In this document: positions 28,092 through 36,870 of the stretch, one piece after another
Numbering within the stretch: position 1 is the stretch's first letter
Layout of the letters: each line of letters begins with the position of its first letter
Assembly: GCA_017937125.1 (NCBI GenBank)
Contig: JAGBEH010000001.1
Location: 620,001-684,000, forward strand
Source: Alistipes sp.
GTDB taxonomy: Bacteria > Bacteroidota > Bacteroidia > Bacteroidales > Rikenellaceae
Reading direction: 5' to 3'
Length of the DNA stretch: 64,000 nt
Translations under genes and position numbers: made by a program
The notes under the pieces: model-generated
Database searches by the model: none
What the model saw: the letters and a program-made list of their open reading frames with translations, nothing else
What the model was told of the DNA's origin: nothing

Positions 28092-28592
28092 ATGGAACAG
28101 CAAAATAAATATGCAAAGAGTATCGAAAGACTGAACGAGGCGGTGCGTATGGAGATTGCGACGTCGCTTCAGTATATGTATTTCCACGTCCGTTTCGAGG
28201 ATGCGGGATACGAGTATCTGGCCAAGTTGATGAAGCGCACCTCGATTGCGGAGATGCGCCATATCGAGGAACTTTCCGAACGCATTATGTATCTTCAGGG
28301 CGATGTCGATATGAACCCGATAGAGCCGACGCGCGCAATTCACGGCGTTTCCGACGCATTGCGTTTCGCGATGACGATAGAGCAGAATACTATCGACAAA
28401 TATAACGAATGGTCGCGCCTGTGCTCGGCCGAGGACGACACGGTTACGCATCGCATATTCCAGAATCTGACGGTTCAGGAAGAGGAGCATCTCGATATGT
28501 TCCGTACGGAGTTGCAGAATATGGAGGATTACGGCGAGCAGCAGTATCTGGCCTTGCAGTCCATAGCTCACAGCAAGGAGATCGTCGAATAG
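28092..28592 (+). CDS. Bacterioferritin/ferritin-like diiron protein
   Basis: 166 residues of a four-helix bundle. The diiron ligands are seen as Glu in NEAVRMEIATSLQY (helix A), E/H in AEMRHIEELSERI (helix B, ExxH), Glu in TIEQNTIDKYNEW (helix C) and ExxH in EEEHLDMF (helix D). The pattern is bacterioferritin-like, so it probably oxidises and stores iron or defends against peroxide. Whether haem is bound is unclear. I chose the ATG at 28092; the longer frame upstream overlaps the thioesterase. Confidence 0.8.
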   Translation: MEQQNKYAKSIERLNEAVRMEIATSLQYMYFHVRFEDAGYEYLAKLMKRTSIAEMRHIEELSERIMYLQGDVDMNPIEPTRAIHGVSDALRFAMTIEQNTIDKYNEWSRLCSAEDDTVTHRIFQNLTVQEEEHLDMFRTELQNMEDYGEQQYLALQSIAHSKEIVE

Positions 28593-28638
28593 GCTCCGAC
28601 TCCGTCGGTGCGGTGTTGTATATAATTACCTATTTTCA

Positions 28639-28646
28639 TATCTTTG
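28639..28646 (+). promoter_or_regulatory. -7 box TATCTTTG of dsbD
   Basis: TATCTTTG with a TTG 20 bases upstream (28616-28618), followed by a leader of about 80 bases to the dsbD ATG. Confidence 0.7.
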
Positions 28647-28729
28647 TCTCGTTGAACTCGGGATTCTCCGCGCAGGTCGGCAAGTTTGACTCGGGCGCGG
28701 ACTCCGCAGGAGAACAACCGTACTGAGAT

Positions 28730-30706
28730 ATGAAAATTTTTATGCGTATATTTTTTGTTTCGTTGTTGGCGGGTGCGATGTCGTGCATCGCGGTTTCGGC
28801 GCAGGCTGCACCGACCGTCAAGTGGAAAAGTTCTGTCGAGTCTCTCGGGAACGACCGTTATGAGGTCGTATTGAGCGGCAAACTTCTTTCGGGGTGGCAT
28901 ACTTATGACTTGCATTCGGGCTACTCCTCGACTGCCGTGTCGTTCGATCGGGGCGACGGTTTCGTTCTCGACGGCGAGCCGTACGAGATCAACGAGGCGG
29001 TGCGCAAGGGCGACGTAGGGGAGTACGAGGACGAGATAGTCCTCGGGCAGCGTGTGGTATTGGAATCCGCGTCCGCAGTAGTGCGCGGGACGATAACTTG
29101 GATGTCCTGCATCGGCACGGAGTGCGGAATGCCCGAAGAGTGGAATTTTTCCGTTGAAATCGGCGGCGGAGAGACCGACGGCACGGCGAAAAATGCCGAA
29201 CCGGAATCGGTGTCGAAAGCCGGCGGTGCCGCTCCGTTCGATTGGGCTTTGGTAATCGAGGCGATTCTGTGGGGTTTCGCGGCTCTGCTGACGCCGTGCG
29301 TGTTCCCTATGGTGCCTATGACCGTATCGTTCTTTATCAAAGGCAGCGAAAACAAGGCGGCGGGACGAATGAAGGCTCTGACGTACGGGCTTTTCATCAT
29401 CGCGCTGTATACTCTGCCTATAGCGGCCATAATATTGATTACGAGGCTTGTGGGAGGAGATGCCGTAACTGCCGACATATTCAACTGGCTGGCTACGCAC
29501 TGGCTGCCGAATATAATCTTCTTCATCGTGTTTATGCTCTTCGCGGCTTCGTTCTTCGGTGCTTTCGAAATTACGCTGCCGAGTTCTCTTGTGAATAAAA
29601 GCGACCGCAATTCGGATAAGGGCGGAATCGTCGGCATATTCTTTATGGCATTGACGTTGGTTCTCGTCTCGTTCTCGTGTACGGGTCCTATAGTCGGTTC
29701 GGTGCTGATAAAATCTACGGCGGGCGAGTTCTGGCAACCCGTAATTACCATATTCGCCTTTTCATTAGCGTTCGCATTGCCGTTTACGCTGTTCGCATTG
29801 TTCCCCTCGCTGCTGAAGAACCTGCCCAAGAGCGGCGGGTGGCTCAATTCGGTGAAGGTCGTGCTCGGCTTTATAGAGGTCGCTCTCGGTTTCAAGTTCC
29901 TTAGCGTAGCCGATCAGACATACCATTGGGGATTGCTCGACCGTGAGGTCTATCTGGCGATATGGATAGTCTGCTTCTCGCTTCTGGGATTGTATCTGCT
30001 CGGCAAATTGCGTTTCGCGCACGACAGCGAGACGAGCTATGTCTCGGTTACGCGGCTCGGATTGGCCATTGCGGTATTCTCGTTCGTGGTATATATGATC
30101 CCAGGTATGTGGGGGGCGCCGCTCAAGGCGCTGTCGGGGTATCTGCCGCCGATCCATACTCAGGATTTCGTTGTCGGCGGATCAGATGTTCGCACTGCCG
30201 CCAGTGATGCCGCCGCTCGTGATGCCGCGCCTGCCGAAAAGGTCAAATACGGGGATGTGCTGCATCTTCCGCACGGGCTTGCGGGATATTTCGATCTCGA
30301 ACAGGGGCTCGCTGCGGCTGCCCGCGAAAATAAGCCCGTTTTTATAGACATTACGGGGCACGGCTGCGTGAATTGCCGTGAGATGGAGGCTCGGGTATGG
30401 AGCGACGAGGAGGTGCAACGCATCCTGCGTGAAGATTATGTCATAGTCGCGCTCTATACGGACGATAAGATGCGTGTGCCGTCCGAGGATTGGCTTACGA
30501 CCGATGCGGGGGATGTGCTGAAGACGCTCGGACGTATAAATTCGTATATAGCGCGTACGCGCTTCGGCGTAAATGCACAGCCCAATTATATCCTCGCGTC
30601 CCCCGACGGGCGGCAACTCGTTCCCGCACGCGGCTACGATTTGAGTGTCGAGGGCTTCATTGAGTTTCTGCGCAGCGGCATTGTCGCTTATGACGGACGG
30701 CGATGA
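28730..30706 (+). CDS. dsbD: Thiol:disulfide interchange protein DsbD
   Basis: 658 residues in the three-part DsbD order. After a signal peptide comes a periplasmic DsbD-alpha domain (~25-150) with the Cys pair SCIGTECGMP. Eight hydrophobic helices follow (~170-450), carrying the redox cysteines of TPCVFPMVP and FSCTGP. A C-terminal thioredoxin-like domain (~510-658) has the active site GCVNC. It carries reducing power from cytoplasmic thioredoxin to the periplasm for disulfide isomerisation and cytochrome maturation. Its TGA overlaps the ATG of the next gene (ATGA). Confidence 0.93.
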   Translation: MKIFMRIFFVSLLAGAMSCIAVSAQAAPTVKWKSSVESLGNDRYEVVLSGKLLSGWHTYDLHSGYSSTAVSFDRGDGFVLDGEPYEINEAVRKGDVGEYEDEIVLGQRVVLESASAVVRGTITWMSCIGTECGMPEEWNFSVEIGGGETDGTAKNAEPESVSKAGGAAPFDWALVIEAILWGFAALLTPCVFPMVPMTVSFFIKGSENKAAGRMKALTYGLFIIALYTLPIAAIILITRLVGGDAVTADIFNWLATHWLPNIIFFIVFMLFAASFFGAFEITLPSSLVNKSDRNSDKGGIVGIFFMALTLVLVSFSCTGPIVGSVLIKSTAGEFWQPVITIFAFSLAFALPFTLFALFPSLLKNLPKSGGWLNSVKVVLGFIEVALGFKFLSVADQTYHWGLLDREVYLAIWIVCFSLLGLYLLGKLRFAHDSETSYVSVTRLGLAIAVFSFVVYMIPGMWGAPLKALSGYLPPIHTQDFVVGGSDVRTAASDAAARDAAPAEKVKYGDVLHLPHGLAGYFDLEQGLAAAARENKPVFIDITGHGCVNCREMEARVWSDEEVQRILREDYVIVALYTDDKMRVPSEDWLTTDAGDVLKTLGRINSYIARTRFGVNAQPNYILASPDGRQLVPARGYDLSVEGFIEFLRSGIVAYDGRR

Positions 30707-31830
30707 AAATCTGCATTCTGGGACCCGCGCACCCTTATCGCGGCGGACTGGCCTCGATTATGGAGACTATGGCGCGCATCTTTTCGAAGCGCGGCGACGA
30801 AGTGTCCGTTTATACATTTACTGTCCAATATCCGTCGTTCCTCTTCCCGGGGAAGAGCCAGACGGTAGAGACTCCGCCGCCTGCCGATTTGGATATACGG
30901 CGGTTAGTGAACACCGTGAACCCGTTCAACTGGATAAGGGTCGGCCTGCGTCTCCGCCGCGAAGCGCCCGATTTCATTCTGTTCAAATACTGGACGCCGT
31001 TTATGGCGCCCTGCTTCGGTACGATAGCGAGGTTGGCGCGCCGCAACGGGCATACGAAAGTGATATGCCAGATAGACAATGTCGAACCGCACGAGCATCA
31101 TATAATCGACCGCCCGTTCAACCGCTATTTTCTCAGGTCGGTGGACGGTTTCGTCTATATGTCCGAACAGGTGCGCGGCGAATTGCGCAACTACACCTCT
31201 GCGCCTGCACTGTTCTCTCCGCATCCGATGTTCGAGAACTTCGGCGAGGCTGTCGGCCGCGATGCGGCCTGCGAGCGTCTCGGAATAGATGCGTCGTCGC
31301 GTTATATGCTCTTTTTCGGGCTGATACGCGACTATAAGGGGTTGGATATTCTTCTCGAAGCGTGGCGGCGTATCGAAGATAGAAATTTGAAACTTATAGT
31401 GGCGGGCGAGTTTTACGCTTCGCGCGAGAAGTATATGCCGCTCATCGAGGCGCTGGGCGACAGGGTAGTGCTGCATGACAGGTTCGTCGCGGACGAGGAT
31501 GTGAAATACTATTTTTCGGTCGCCGATGCGGTTATACTGCCCTACAAAAGCGCTACGCAAAGCGGCGTGACGCAGGTAGCCTATAATTTCCGCGTACCGA
31601 TGATAGTGTCGAACGTCGGAGGGTTGGCCGAGATAGTTCCCGACGATAAGGTGGGGTATGTCGTCGAACCGGCGGCGGATGCTGTTGCCGATGCCGTCGG
31701 CCGCATTTGCCGAGACGGCAATCTCGACCGTTTTCGCAGGAATATCGGGGAGGAGCGCAAGCGTTTTTCGTGGGAGGAGATGTGCGACCGCCTGACCGAG
31801 GTTTACGATATGACGAAAGGGTCGGAATAG
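30703..31830 (+). CDS. Family 4 glycosyltransferase
   Basis: 375 residues of GT-B fold. The N-terminal acceptor domain opens with MKICILGPAHPYRGGLASIM; the C-terminal nucleotide-sugar domain has LFFGLIRDYKGLDILLEAW, a VILPYKSATQSGVTQ stretch and VSNVGGLAEIV, which together form the family's EX7E-type donor site (with variation). It should transfer a sugar to lipopolysaccharide, capsule or another glycan at the inner membrane. The start overlaps dsbD by four bases, so the two are translationally coupled although their functions look unrelated. A terminator follows. Confidence 0.87.
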   Translation: MKICILGPAHPYRGGLASIMETMARIFSKRGDEVSVYTFTVQYPSFLFPGKSQTVETPPPADLDIRRLVNTVNPFNWIRVGLRLRREAPDFILFKYWTPFMAPCFGTIARLARRNGHTKVICQIDNVEPHEHHIIDRPFNRYFLRSVDGFVYMSEQVRGELRNYTSAPALFSPHPMFENFGEAVGRDAACERLGIDASSRYMLFFGLIRDYKGLDILLEAWRRIEDRNLKLIVAGEFYASREKYMPLIEALGDRVVLHDRFVADEDVKYYFSVADAVILPYKSATQSGVTQVAYNFRVPMIVSNVGGLAEIVPDDKVGYVVEPAADAVADAVGRICRDGNLDRFRRNIGEERKRFSWEEMCDRLTEVYDMTKGSE

Positions 31831-31873
31831 TGCAGGGCGGAAAAGCTGAAATAACGGAAAAGTCGAAATACGT

Positions 31874-31900
31874 AAGGAGCCGAGATGACGGCTCCTTTTT
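31874..31900 (+). terminator. Rho-independent terminator after the glycosyltransferase gene
   Basis: Stem AAGGAGCCG/CGGCTCCTT (31874-31882 with 31889-31897), six-base loop, T run to 31900. It lies between convergent genes. Confidence 0.85.
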
Positions 31901-31920
31901 CGTCTGCCTGCTGTCCCCCT

Positions 31921-32862
31921 TTATCTTCTTGCAAGATAGTCCTTTATGTTGCGGCCGATGCAGCCGATCAACTTGTCGATGGCTTCTACCGTAGACCACG
32001 CGTTGTGCGGCGAGGCGAGCAGTTTGTAAGGGTCTTCGAGCCGCAGCAGCGGCGAGCCCGCATCGAGCGGTTCGCTTGAAAAGACGTCGAGCGCCGCGCC
32101 GCGTATCCTGCCGCCGTTCAACGCATCGGCGAGAGCCTGTTCGTCGATTATCCCTCCGCGAGCCACGTTTATTATGACGGCCGAAGGCTTCATTGTGGCC
32201 AGTTCCTTTGCGCCTATGAGGTTGCGGGTGTGTTCGTTAAGCGGGCAATGCACTGATACGATGTCGCTCCATCGCAACAGTTCGTCGAGCGATACGGCTT
32301 CGTATTCCTCCCTGCGCACGGTGCCCGATGTCGAGCAGTAACGCACCTCGCATCCGAATGCGGTCGCGAGCCGTGCTACCTCGCGGCCTATGTTGCCGAG
32401 CCCGACGATGCCCCAGTTTTTGCCGCCTATCTGTGCCGTAGGCCTGTCGAAGTTGAACATACGCGGCGATGCGGAGTAGTCGCCGCTTTTGAAATAACGG
32501 TCGTAGTAAACTATTTCGCGCAGCAGGGAGAGTGCCGAACACAATGTGGTTTCGGCAACGGAGCGGGTCGAATAGCCTATGGCGTTGCGCACCTCTATGC
32601 CTCGCTCGGCGGCAGCGTCGAGATCGACGTTGTTCATCCCCGTAGCGGCTATGCAGATAAGCCGCAGGTCGGGCAGGCGCCGCATCGTCGCGGCGTCTAT
32701 GACTACTTTGTTGGTAATGACGATTTCGGCGCCCTTGCACCGTTCGAGAACCTCGTGAGGGGCGGTGTTGTCGTAACCCGTGTAGCAGCCCGCAGACTTT
32801 ACGGCCGAGAGGTCGCGTCCGCAAATCGAATATTCGTCTAAAAAAACTATGTTCGGTTTCAT
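31921..32862 (-). CDS. D-2-hydroxyacid dehydrogenase (glycerate/hydroxypyruvate reductase-like)
   Basis: 313 residues with an N-terminal substrate domain and a Rossmann domain carrying GIVGLGNIGREVA. Catalytic residues are in place: Arg in VARGGIIDE, Glu in DVFSSEP and His in ASPHNAW. The family reduces 2-keto acids with NAD(P)H or runs the reverse. The ATGMNNVDL segment resembles glycerate dehydrogenase (HprA), but phosphoglycerate dehydrogenase-like or lactate-type activity is possible. It starts 18 bases after the tcdA stop, making a tatD-tcdA-dehydrogenase transcription unit. Confidence 0.87.
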   Translation of the reverse strand: MKPNIVFLDEYSICGRDLSAVKSAGCYTGYDNTAPHEVLERCKGAEIVITNKVVIDAATMRRLPDLRLICIAATGMNNVDLDAAAERGIEVRNAIGYSTRSVAETTLCSALSLLREIVYYDRYFKSGDYSASPRMFNFDRPTAQIGGKNWGIVGLGNIGREVARLATAFGCEVRYCSTSGTVRREEYEAVSLDELLRWSDIVSVHCPLNEHTRNLIGAKELATMKPSAVIINVARGGIIDEQALADALNGGRIRGAALDVFSSEPLDAGSPLLRLEDPYKLLASPHNAWSTVEAIDKLIGCIGRNIKDYLARR

Positions 32863-32880
32863 ATCGCAATATCGTGTGAA

Positions 32881-33603
32881 TCAATTCATCTCTCCTATAA
32901 GGTCTCTTATCGCCACCGATGCGCATCCGATACCGAACAGGGCGGGAATGTAGGATATTGTCCCTACGTTCGATTTCTTGTTCTGCTCTTCGCACGGTAT
33001 CATTGCACCCTCGCGCATCGGCTCGGGCGAGAATACTGCCCTGAACCCGCTTCTGATGCCGAGTTTGTGCAGTCGCTTGCGCAGCATATGGGCCAGCGGG
33101 CAGTGGTGCGTTTTTGAGATGTCGGCTATCTCCATCAGCGTAGGGTCCGTCTTGGCCCCCGCACCCATCGAACTGACGACGGGAATGTTGCGGTCGAGGC
33201 AGCCTTTTATCAGCGCGAGTTTCGGCGAGAGCGTGTCGATCGCATCCACCGCGTAGTCGAACGGCGCCGAGTCGAGCAACGCGTATGTCTCCTCGTCCTT
33301 GATGTACCTATCGACGACCGTAAGCTCTATTTCGGGATTGATGTCGCGAAGGCGTTGGGCGACGAGTTCCGCTTTGGACTGCCCTACGGTGGAGTGCAGG
33401 GCTATCAGCTGGCGGTTGATGTTGCTCGGCGAGACGACGTCCGCATCCGCTATCGTCATTTTCCCTACTCCCGCGCGGGCTATCATTTCGGCAGCATACG
33501 CACCGACGCCGCCGAGCCCGACGACGAGCACGCAGGCGTTTTTCAGTATTTCGCATTTCTCGCTGCCCAGGAGCAGCTCGGTCCGTTCGAGCCAGTCATT
33601 CAT
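32881..33603 (-). CDS. tcdA: tRNA threonylcarbamoyladenosine dehydratase
   Basis: 240 residues of the E1/MoeB/ThiF fold. The ATP-binding VVGLGGVGAYAAEMIARAG and the SNINRQ motif are clear, and DAIDTLSPK follows. TcdA (CsdL) uses ATP to cyclise t6A37 to ct6A in tRNAs reading ANN codons. The short length and the KLALIKGCLDRNIPVVSSMGAG region distinguish it from MoeB. Eight bases at its start overlap the end of tatD, suggesting translational coupling. Confidence 0.93.
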   Translation of the reverse strand: MNDWLERTELLLGSEKCEILKNACVLVVGLGGVGAYAAEMIARAGVGKMTIADADVVSPSNINRQLIALHSTVGQSKAELVAQRLRDINPEIELTVVDRYIKDEETYALLDSAPFDYAVDAIDTLSPKLALIKGCLDRNIPVVSSMGAGAKTDPTLMEIADISKTHHCPLAHMLRKRLHKLGIRSGFRAVFSPEPMREGAMIPCEEQNKKSNVGTISYIPALFGIGCASVAIRDLIGEMN

Positions 33604-34183
33604 ATTCGCCGAAAACAGTATGGTAATTATTAAGTATCTCCTCCCGCAGCCGTTCGACCGTCAGTCCCTTGATGACGGCTGCGGCCGCGTATATCTCTTC
33701 GATGTCGGTCGGGTCGTCGTCCGTTTCGAGAAACAGATTCCGCAGCGGTGTTGCGCGCAGTGCCTCGACCGTGCGCGGCGAAGAGAACGTACGCCTGCCG
33801 AAAGAGAGATAGTATCCTCTTGCGACGGCACGCTGCGCCTGCTGCGGCGAACCGATGAACCCGTGGAATATCACGGCGGGCAGGTCGTATTCGCCGAGCA
33901 CCTTCATCAGCGGCTCGAATGCGCGTACGCAGTGGAGTATGACGGGCATCTTCCGCTCGCGTGCAATGTCGAGCTGCCCGCGCAGCAGTTCGAGCTGCCG
34001 CCGCCTGTCGCCGCCGCGGATGTAGTCCAGACCCGTTTCGCCTATGGCCTGTACCTCGCCGATGCGCCCTGCTATCGAATCCAAATCTTCATTATCGACG
34101 TCGTACGGATGTATTCCGATACTCGTCGGTTCGATATGCCGGTATGTCGGACGGTGGGTGTGTATGTTTACGTATCGTGCCAT
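33596..34183 (-). CDS. Compact TatD-family metal-dependent hydrolase
   Basis: 195 residues, versus about 255-265 for typical TatD. The metal ligands are present: HxH at 8/10 (NIHTHR), Glu49 (GETGLD), His84 (LHCV), His107 (FHGF) and Asp155 (ETDDD). About 45 residues that normally separate the HxH motif from the GIHPH motif are missing; here GIHPYD follows at residue 23. TatD enzymes act as 3'-5' DNases or in RNA/D-Tyr-tRNA quality control. First gene of the leftward unit with tcdA. Confidence 0.83.
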   Translation of the reverse strand: MARYVNIHTHRPTYRHIEPTSIGIHPYDVDNEDLDSIAGRIGEVQAIGETGLDYIRGGDRRRQLELLRGQLDIARERKMPVILHCVRAFEPLMKVLGEYDLPAVIFHGFIGSPQQAQRAVARGYYLSFGRRTFSSPRTVEALRATPLRNLFLETDDDPTDIEEIYAAAAVIKGLTVERLREEILNNYHTVFGEYE

Positions 34184-34200
34184 ATCGTCGTACCGTTCCG

Positions 34201-34208
34201 CAAATGTA
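34201..34208 (-). promoter_or_regulatory. -7 box TACATTTG of the tatD-tcdA unit
   Basis: The minus strand reads TACATTTG 17 bases before the tatD start. It is divergent from the nqr promoter. Confidence 0.65.
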
Positions 34209-34249
34209 CTATATTTTAATTTACGAGGAAAAAATCGGGAGAATTAGTG

Positions 34250-34279
34250 TTTGTATCGGCGAAATAAATAGTATATTTG
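34250..34279 (+). promoter_or_regulatory. Promoter of the nqrABCDEF operon
   Basis: TTTG at 34250-34253, an 18-base spacer and TATATTTG at 34272-34279, followed by a leader of about 80 bases rich in A to the nqrA ATG. Confidence 0.75.
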
Positions 34280-34364
34280 CACGGCATTTTCCGAAAACGG
34301 TTAAAAGAAGATAATTGTATATAATTTCCGAAAATATTACTCAAACAAAAACATTCATTTAACA

Positions 34365-35723
34365 ATGTCGAAAATCATTAAACTACGTAAGGGTTTAGAC
34401 GTAAATCTTCAGGGTAAGGCCGAGAAGATGACGGTGCAGCTGCCGCTCGCTTCCGAGTATGCCGTTTCCCCTCTGGATTTCGAAGGCGTCACTCCCAAAC
34501 TGTTGGTTAAGGAGGGCGACACGGTGAAGGCGGGCACGCCGTTGTTCTTCAACAAGTACGACGAGCGGATACTCTTCACTTCACCTGTCAGCGGAACCGT
34601 TTCGGCCGTAAATCGCGGGGAGAAACGCCGTATTCTCAACGTGACTGTCGCCGCCGACGCCAAACAGTCATATGAGGAGTTCGATGTGCCCGATCTGTCG
34701 AGTGCGAGCCGCGAGGATGTCATCGCCCTGCTGCTCAAATCGGGATTGTGGCCGATGATCATTCAGCGTCCGTACGGCGTTATCGCCAATCCGTCGGACA
34801 AACCCAAGTCAATTTTCGTTTCCTCGTTCGACACGGCTCCGCTCGCGCCAGATTACAATTATCTGCTCGCATCGGAGAAAGCCAACGTCCAGAAAGGTTT
34901 GGATGTGCTGGGCAAACTTACCGACGGCAAGGTCCACCTGTCGATGTTGGCGAAGTCGGAGGGCGATATGGCATCCTGCAAAGGTGTGGAGCTGCATACT
35001 TTTGCAGGCAAACATCCGGCGGGAAATGTCGGTGTGCAGATACACCATATCGACCCGATCAACAAGGGCGAACGCGTCTGGACCGTTAATATTCAGGATG
35101 TCGCCATTATCGGCCGTCTCTTCAATGAAGGCAGGGTCGATATGTCGAAGACCATAGCCGTTGCAGGTTCCGAGGTTATGCGCGCACAGTATTACCGCAT
35201 AATCGGCGGCGCTCCCGTCGCATCCGTTCTCAAGGACAACATTCAGCCGCAAGGCGAGGGCCAGAGCGTACGTATCATTTCGGGCAATGTGCTTTCGGGT
35301 GTCAAGAGCGAACCGAACGGATTCATCAACTTTTATGCGAATATGTTGAGCGTTATCCCCGAGGGCAAACACCACGAAATGCTCGGTTGGATTATGCCCC
35401 GTTTCGGCAAGTTCTCGGTATCGCGTACCTATTTCTCGTGGCTCTGCCCCAAAAAGGTCTACAATCTCGATACCAATCTCAACGGCGGCGAACGTCCGTT
35501 CGTGGTTACGGGTCTCTACGAGCAGTATCTGCCTATGGACATCTATCCTATGTATCTGTTGAAGGCTATTCTGGCTGAAGATATAGACAAGATGGAGAAT
35601 CTCGGCATCTACGAGGTAGTCGAGGAGGATTTCGCATTGTGCGAGTTCGTCGATCCGTCGAAAATAGAGATGCAGCAGATCATACGCAACGGTATTAACT
35701 TAATGATTAAGGAGGGCGAATAA
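34365..35723 (+). CDS. nqrA: Na+-translocating NADH:quinone reductase subunit A
   Basis: 452 residues, usual for NqrA. The N-terminal RnfC/barrel-sandwich-like region begins SKIIKLRKGLDVNLQGKAE, and the RPYGVIANP and FVSSFDTAPLAPDYNY motifs are family hallmarks. NqrA is the peripheral cytoplasmic subunit that contacts NqrB and has been implicated in quinone or inhibitor binding. It is the first of six adjacent nqr genes; its TAA overlaps the ATG of nqrB. The complex couples NADH oxidation to Na+ export. Confidence 0.96.
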   Translation: MSKIIKLRKGLDVNLQGKAEKMTVQLPLASEYAVSPLDFEGVTPKLLVKEGDTVKAGTPLFFNKYDERILFTSPVSGTVSAVNRGEKRRILNVTVAADAKQSYEEFDVPDLSSASREDVIALLLKSGLWPMIIQRPYGVIANPSDKPKSIFVSSFDTAPLAPDYNYLLASEKANVQKGLDVLGKLTDGKVHLSMLAKSEGDMASCKGVELHTFAGKHPAGNVGVQIHHIDPINKGERVWTVNIQDVAIIGRLFNEGRVDMSKTIAVAGSEVMRAQYYRIIGGAPVASVLKDNIQPQGEGQSVRIISGNVLSGVKSEPNGFINFYANMLSVIPEGKHHEMLGWIMPRFGKFSVSRTYFSWLCPKKVYNLDTNLNGGERPFVVTGLYEQYLPMDIYPMYLLKAILAEDIDKMENLGIYEVVEEDFALCEFVDPSKIEMQQIIRNGINLMIKEGE

Positions 35724-36862
35724 TGAGCGGATTACGTAAATTGGTAGACAAGATGAAACCGACTTTCTCGGAGGGCGGCAAACTCAGTTTCCTAGGCTCG
35801 ACATTCGATGCTTTCGAAACATTCCTTTTCGTTCCCGATACGACCACGTCGAAAGGTGCGCATATCCGCGACTGCAACGATATGAAGCGCGTGATGATTA
35901 CGGTCGTTATCGCACTGCTCCCCGCATTCCTGTTCGGATGCTACAATACGGGACATCTGGTCGGACTGGCGGGCTGGACGGCGTTCTTCTACGGTCTGGT
36001 GCGCGTGCTGCCTATGGTTGCCACTTCGTATATCGTGGGCTTGGCCATAGAGTTCGGTTTCGCGCAGGTTCGCAAACACGAGGTTAATGAAGGTTTCCTC
36101 GTCACGGGACTTCTGATTCCGATGATTATGCCGGTAAGCACTCCGCTGTGGATGGTCGCTTTGGGAACCGCTTTCGCCGTAGTATTCGGCAAGGAGGTGT
36201 TCGGCGGTACGGGTATGAACGTATTCAACCCCGCGCTGGTCGCCCGTGCGTTCGTATTCTTCGCTTATACGCCTTCGATGTCGGGCGAGAAGGTATGGTT
36301 CTCGGACTGGACTATGATGGGCGCACAGGTGGACGGCGTTTCGGGCGCTACGGCTCTCGAACAGCTCGGCAACACAGGTGCGATGACGTTCTCGAACCTC
36401 GATGCTTTCCTCGGATTCATCCCCGGATCGTTCGGCGAGACGTCTACGCTCGCCATTCTCATCGGTGCGGCGATACTGCTCTTTACGGGTATCGCATCGT
36501 GGCGTACGATGCTGAGCGTCGTTGTCGGCGGCTTGGCTATGGGTGCGGTCTTCAATCTGGTCGGCGCTACGCCTTATATGCAGATCCCCGCTTGGCAGCA
36601 TCTGCTTGTCGGCGGTTTCGCTTTCGGTGCCGTATTTATGGCAACCGACCCCGTTACTTCCGCCCAGACCAATGTCGGCAAATATGTCTACGGCTTTATG
36701 ACGGGTGCCATAGCGATTATGATTCGTGTCATCAACCCCGCATATCCCGAAGGTATGATGCTCTCCATTCTGTTTATGAATGCACTCGCTCCGCTTATCG
36801 ACTATTGTGTGGTGGAGGCGAACATCCGTCGCAGAAACAAACGTGTTAAACTCGTAAAATAA
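35723..36862 (+). CDS. nqrB: Na+-translocating NADH:quinone reductase subunit B
   Basis: 379 residues with about ten membrane helices. The covalent FMN attachment motif SGAT is present ([10 protein letters not shown], Thr210). NqrB also holds riboflavin, forms much of the Na+ path and passes electrons to ubi/menaquinone. The ATG overlaps the nqrA stop; nqrC follows after 8 bases. Confidence 0.96.
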   Translation: MSGLRKLVDKMKPTFSEGGKLSFLGSTFDAFETFLFVPDTTTSKGAHIRDCNDMKRVMITVVIALLPAFLFGCYNTGHLVGLAGWTAFFYGLVRVLPMVATSYIVGLAIEFGFAQVRKHEVNEGFLVTGLLIPMIMPVSTPLWMVALGTAFAVVFGKEVFGGTGMNVFNPALVARAFVFFAYTPSMSGEKVWFSDWTMMGAQVDGVSGATALEQLGNTGAMTFSNLDAFLGFIPGSFGETSTLAILIGAAILLFTGIASWRTMLSVVVGGLAMGAVFNLVGATPYMQIPAWQHLLVGGFAFGAVFMATDPVTSAQTNVGKYVYGFMTGAIAIMIRVINPAYPEGMMLSILFMNALAPLIDYCVVEANIRRRNKRVKLVK

Positions 36863-36870
36863 GCAGGATT

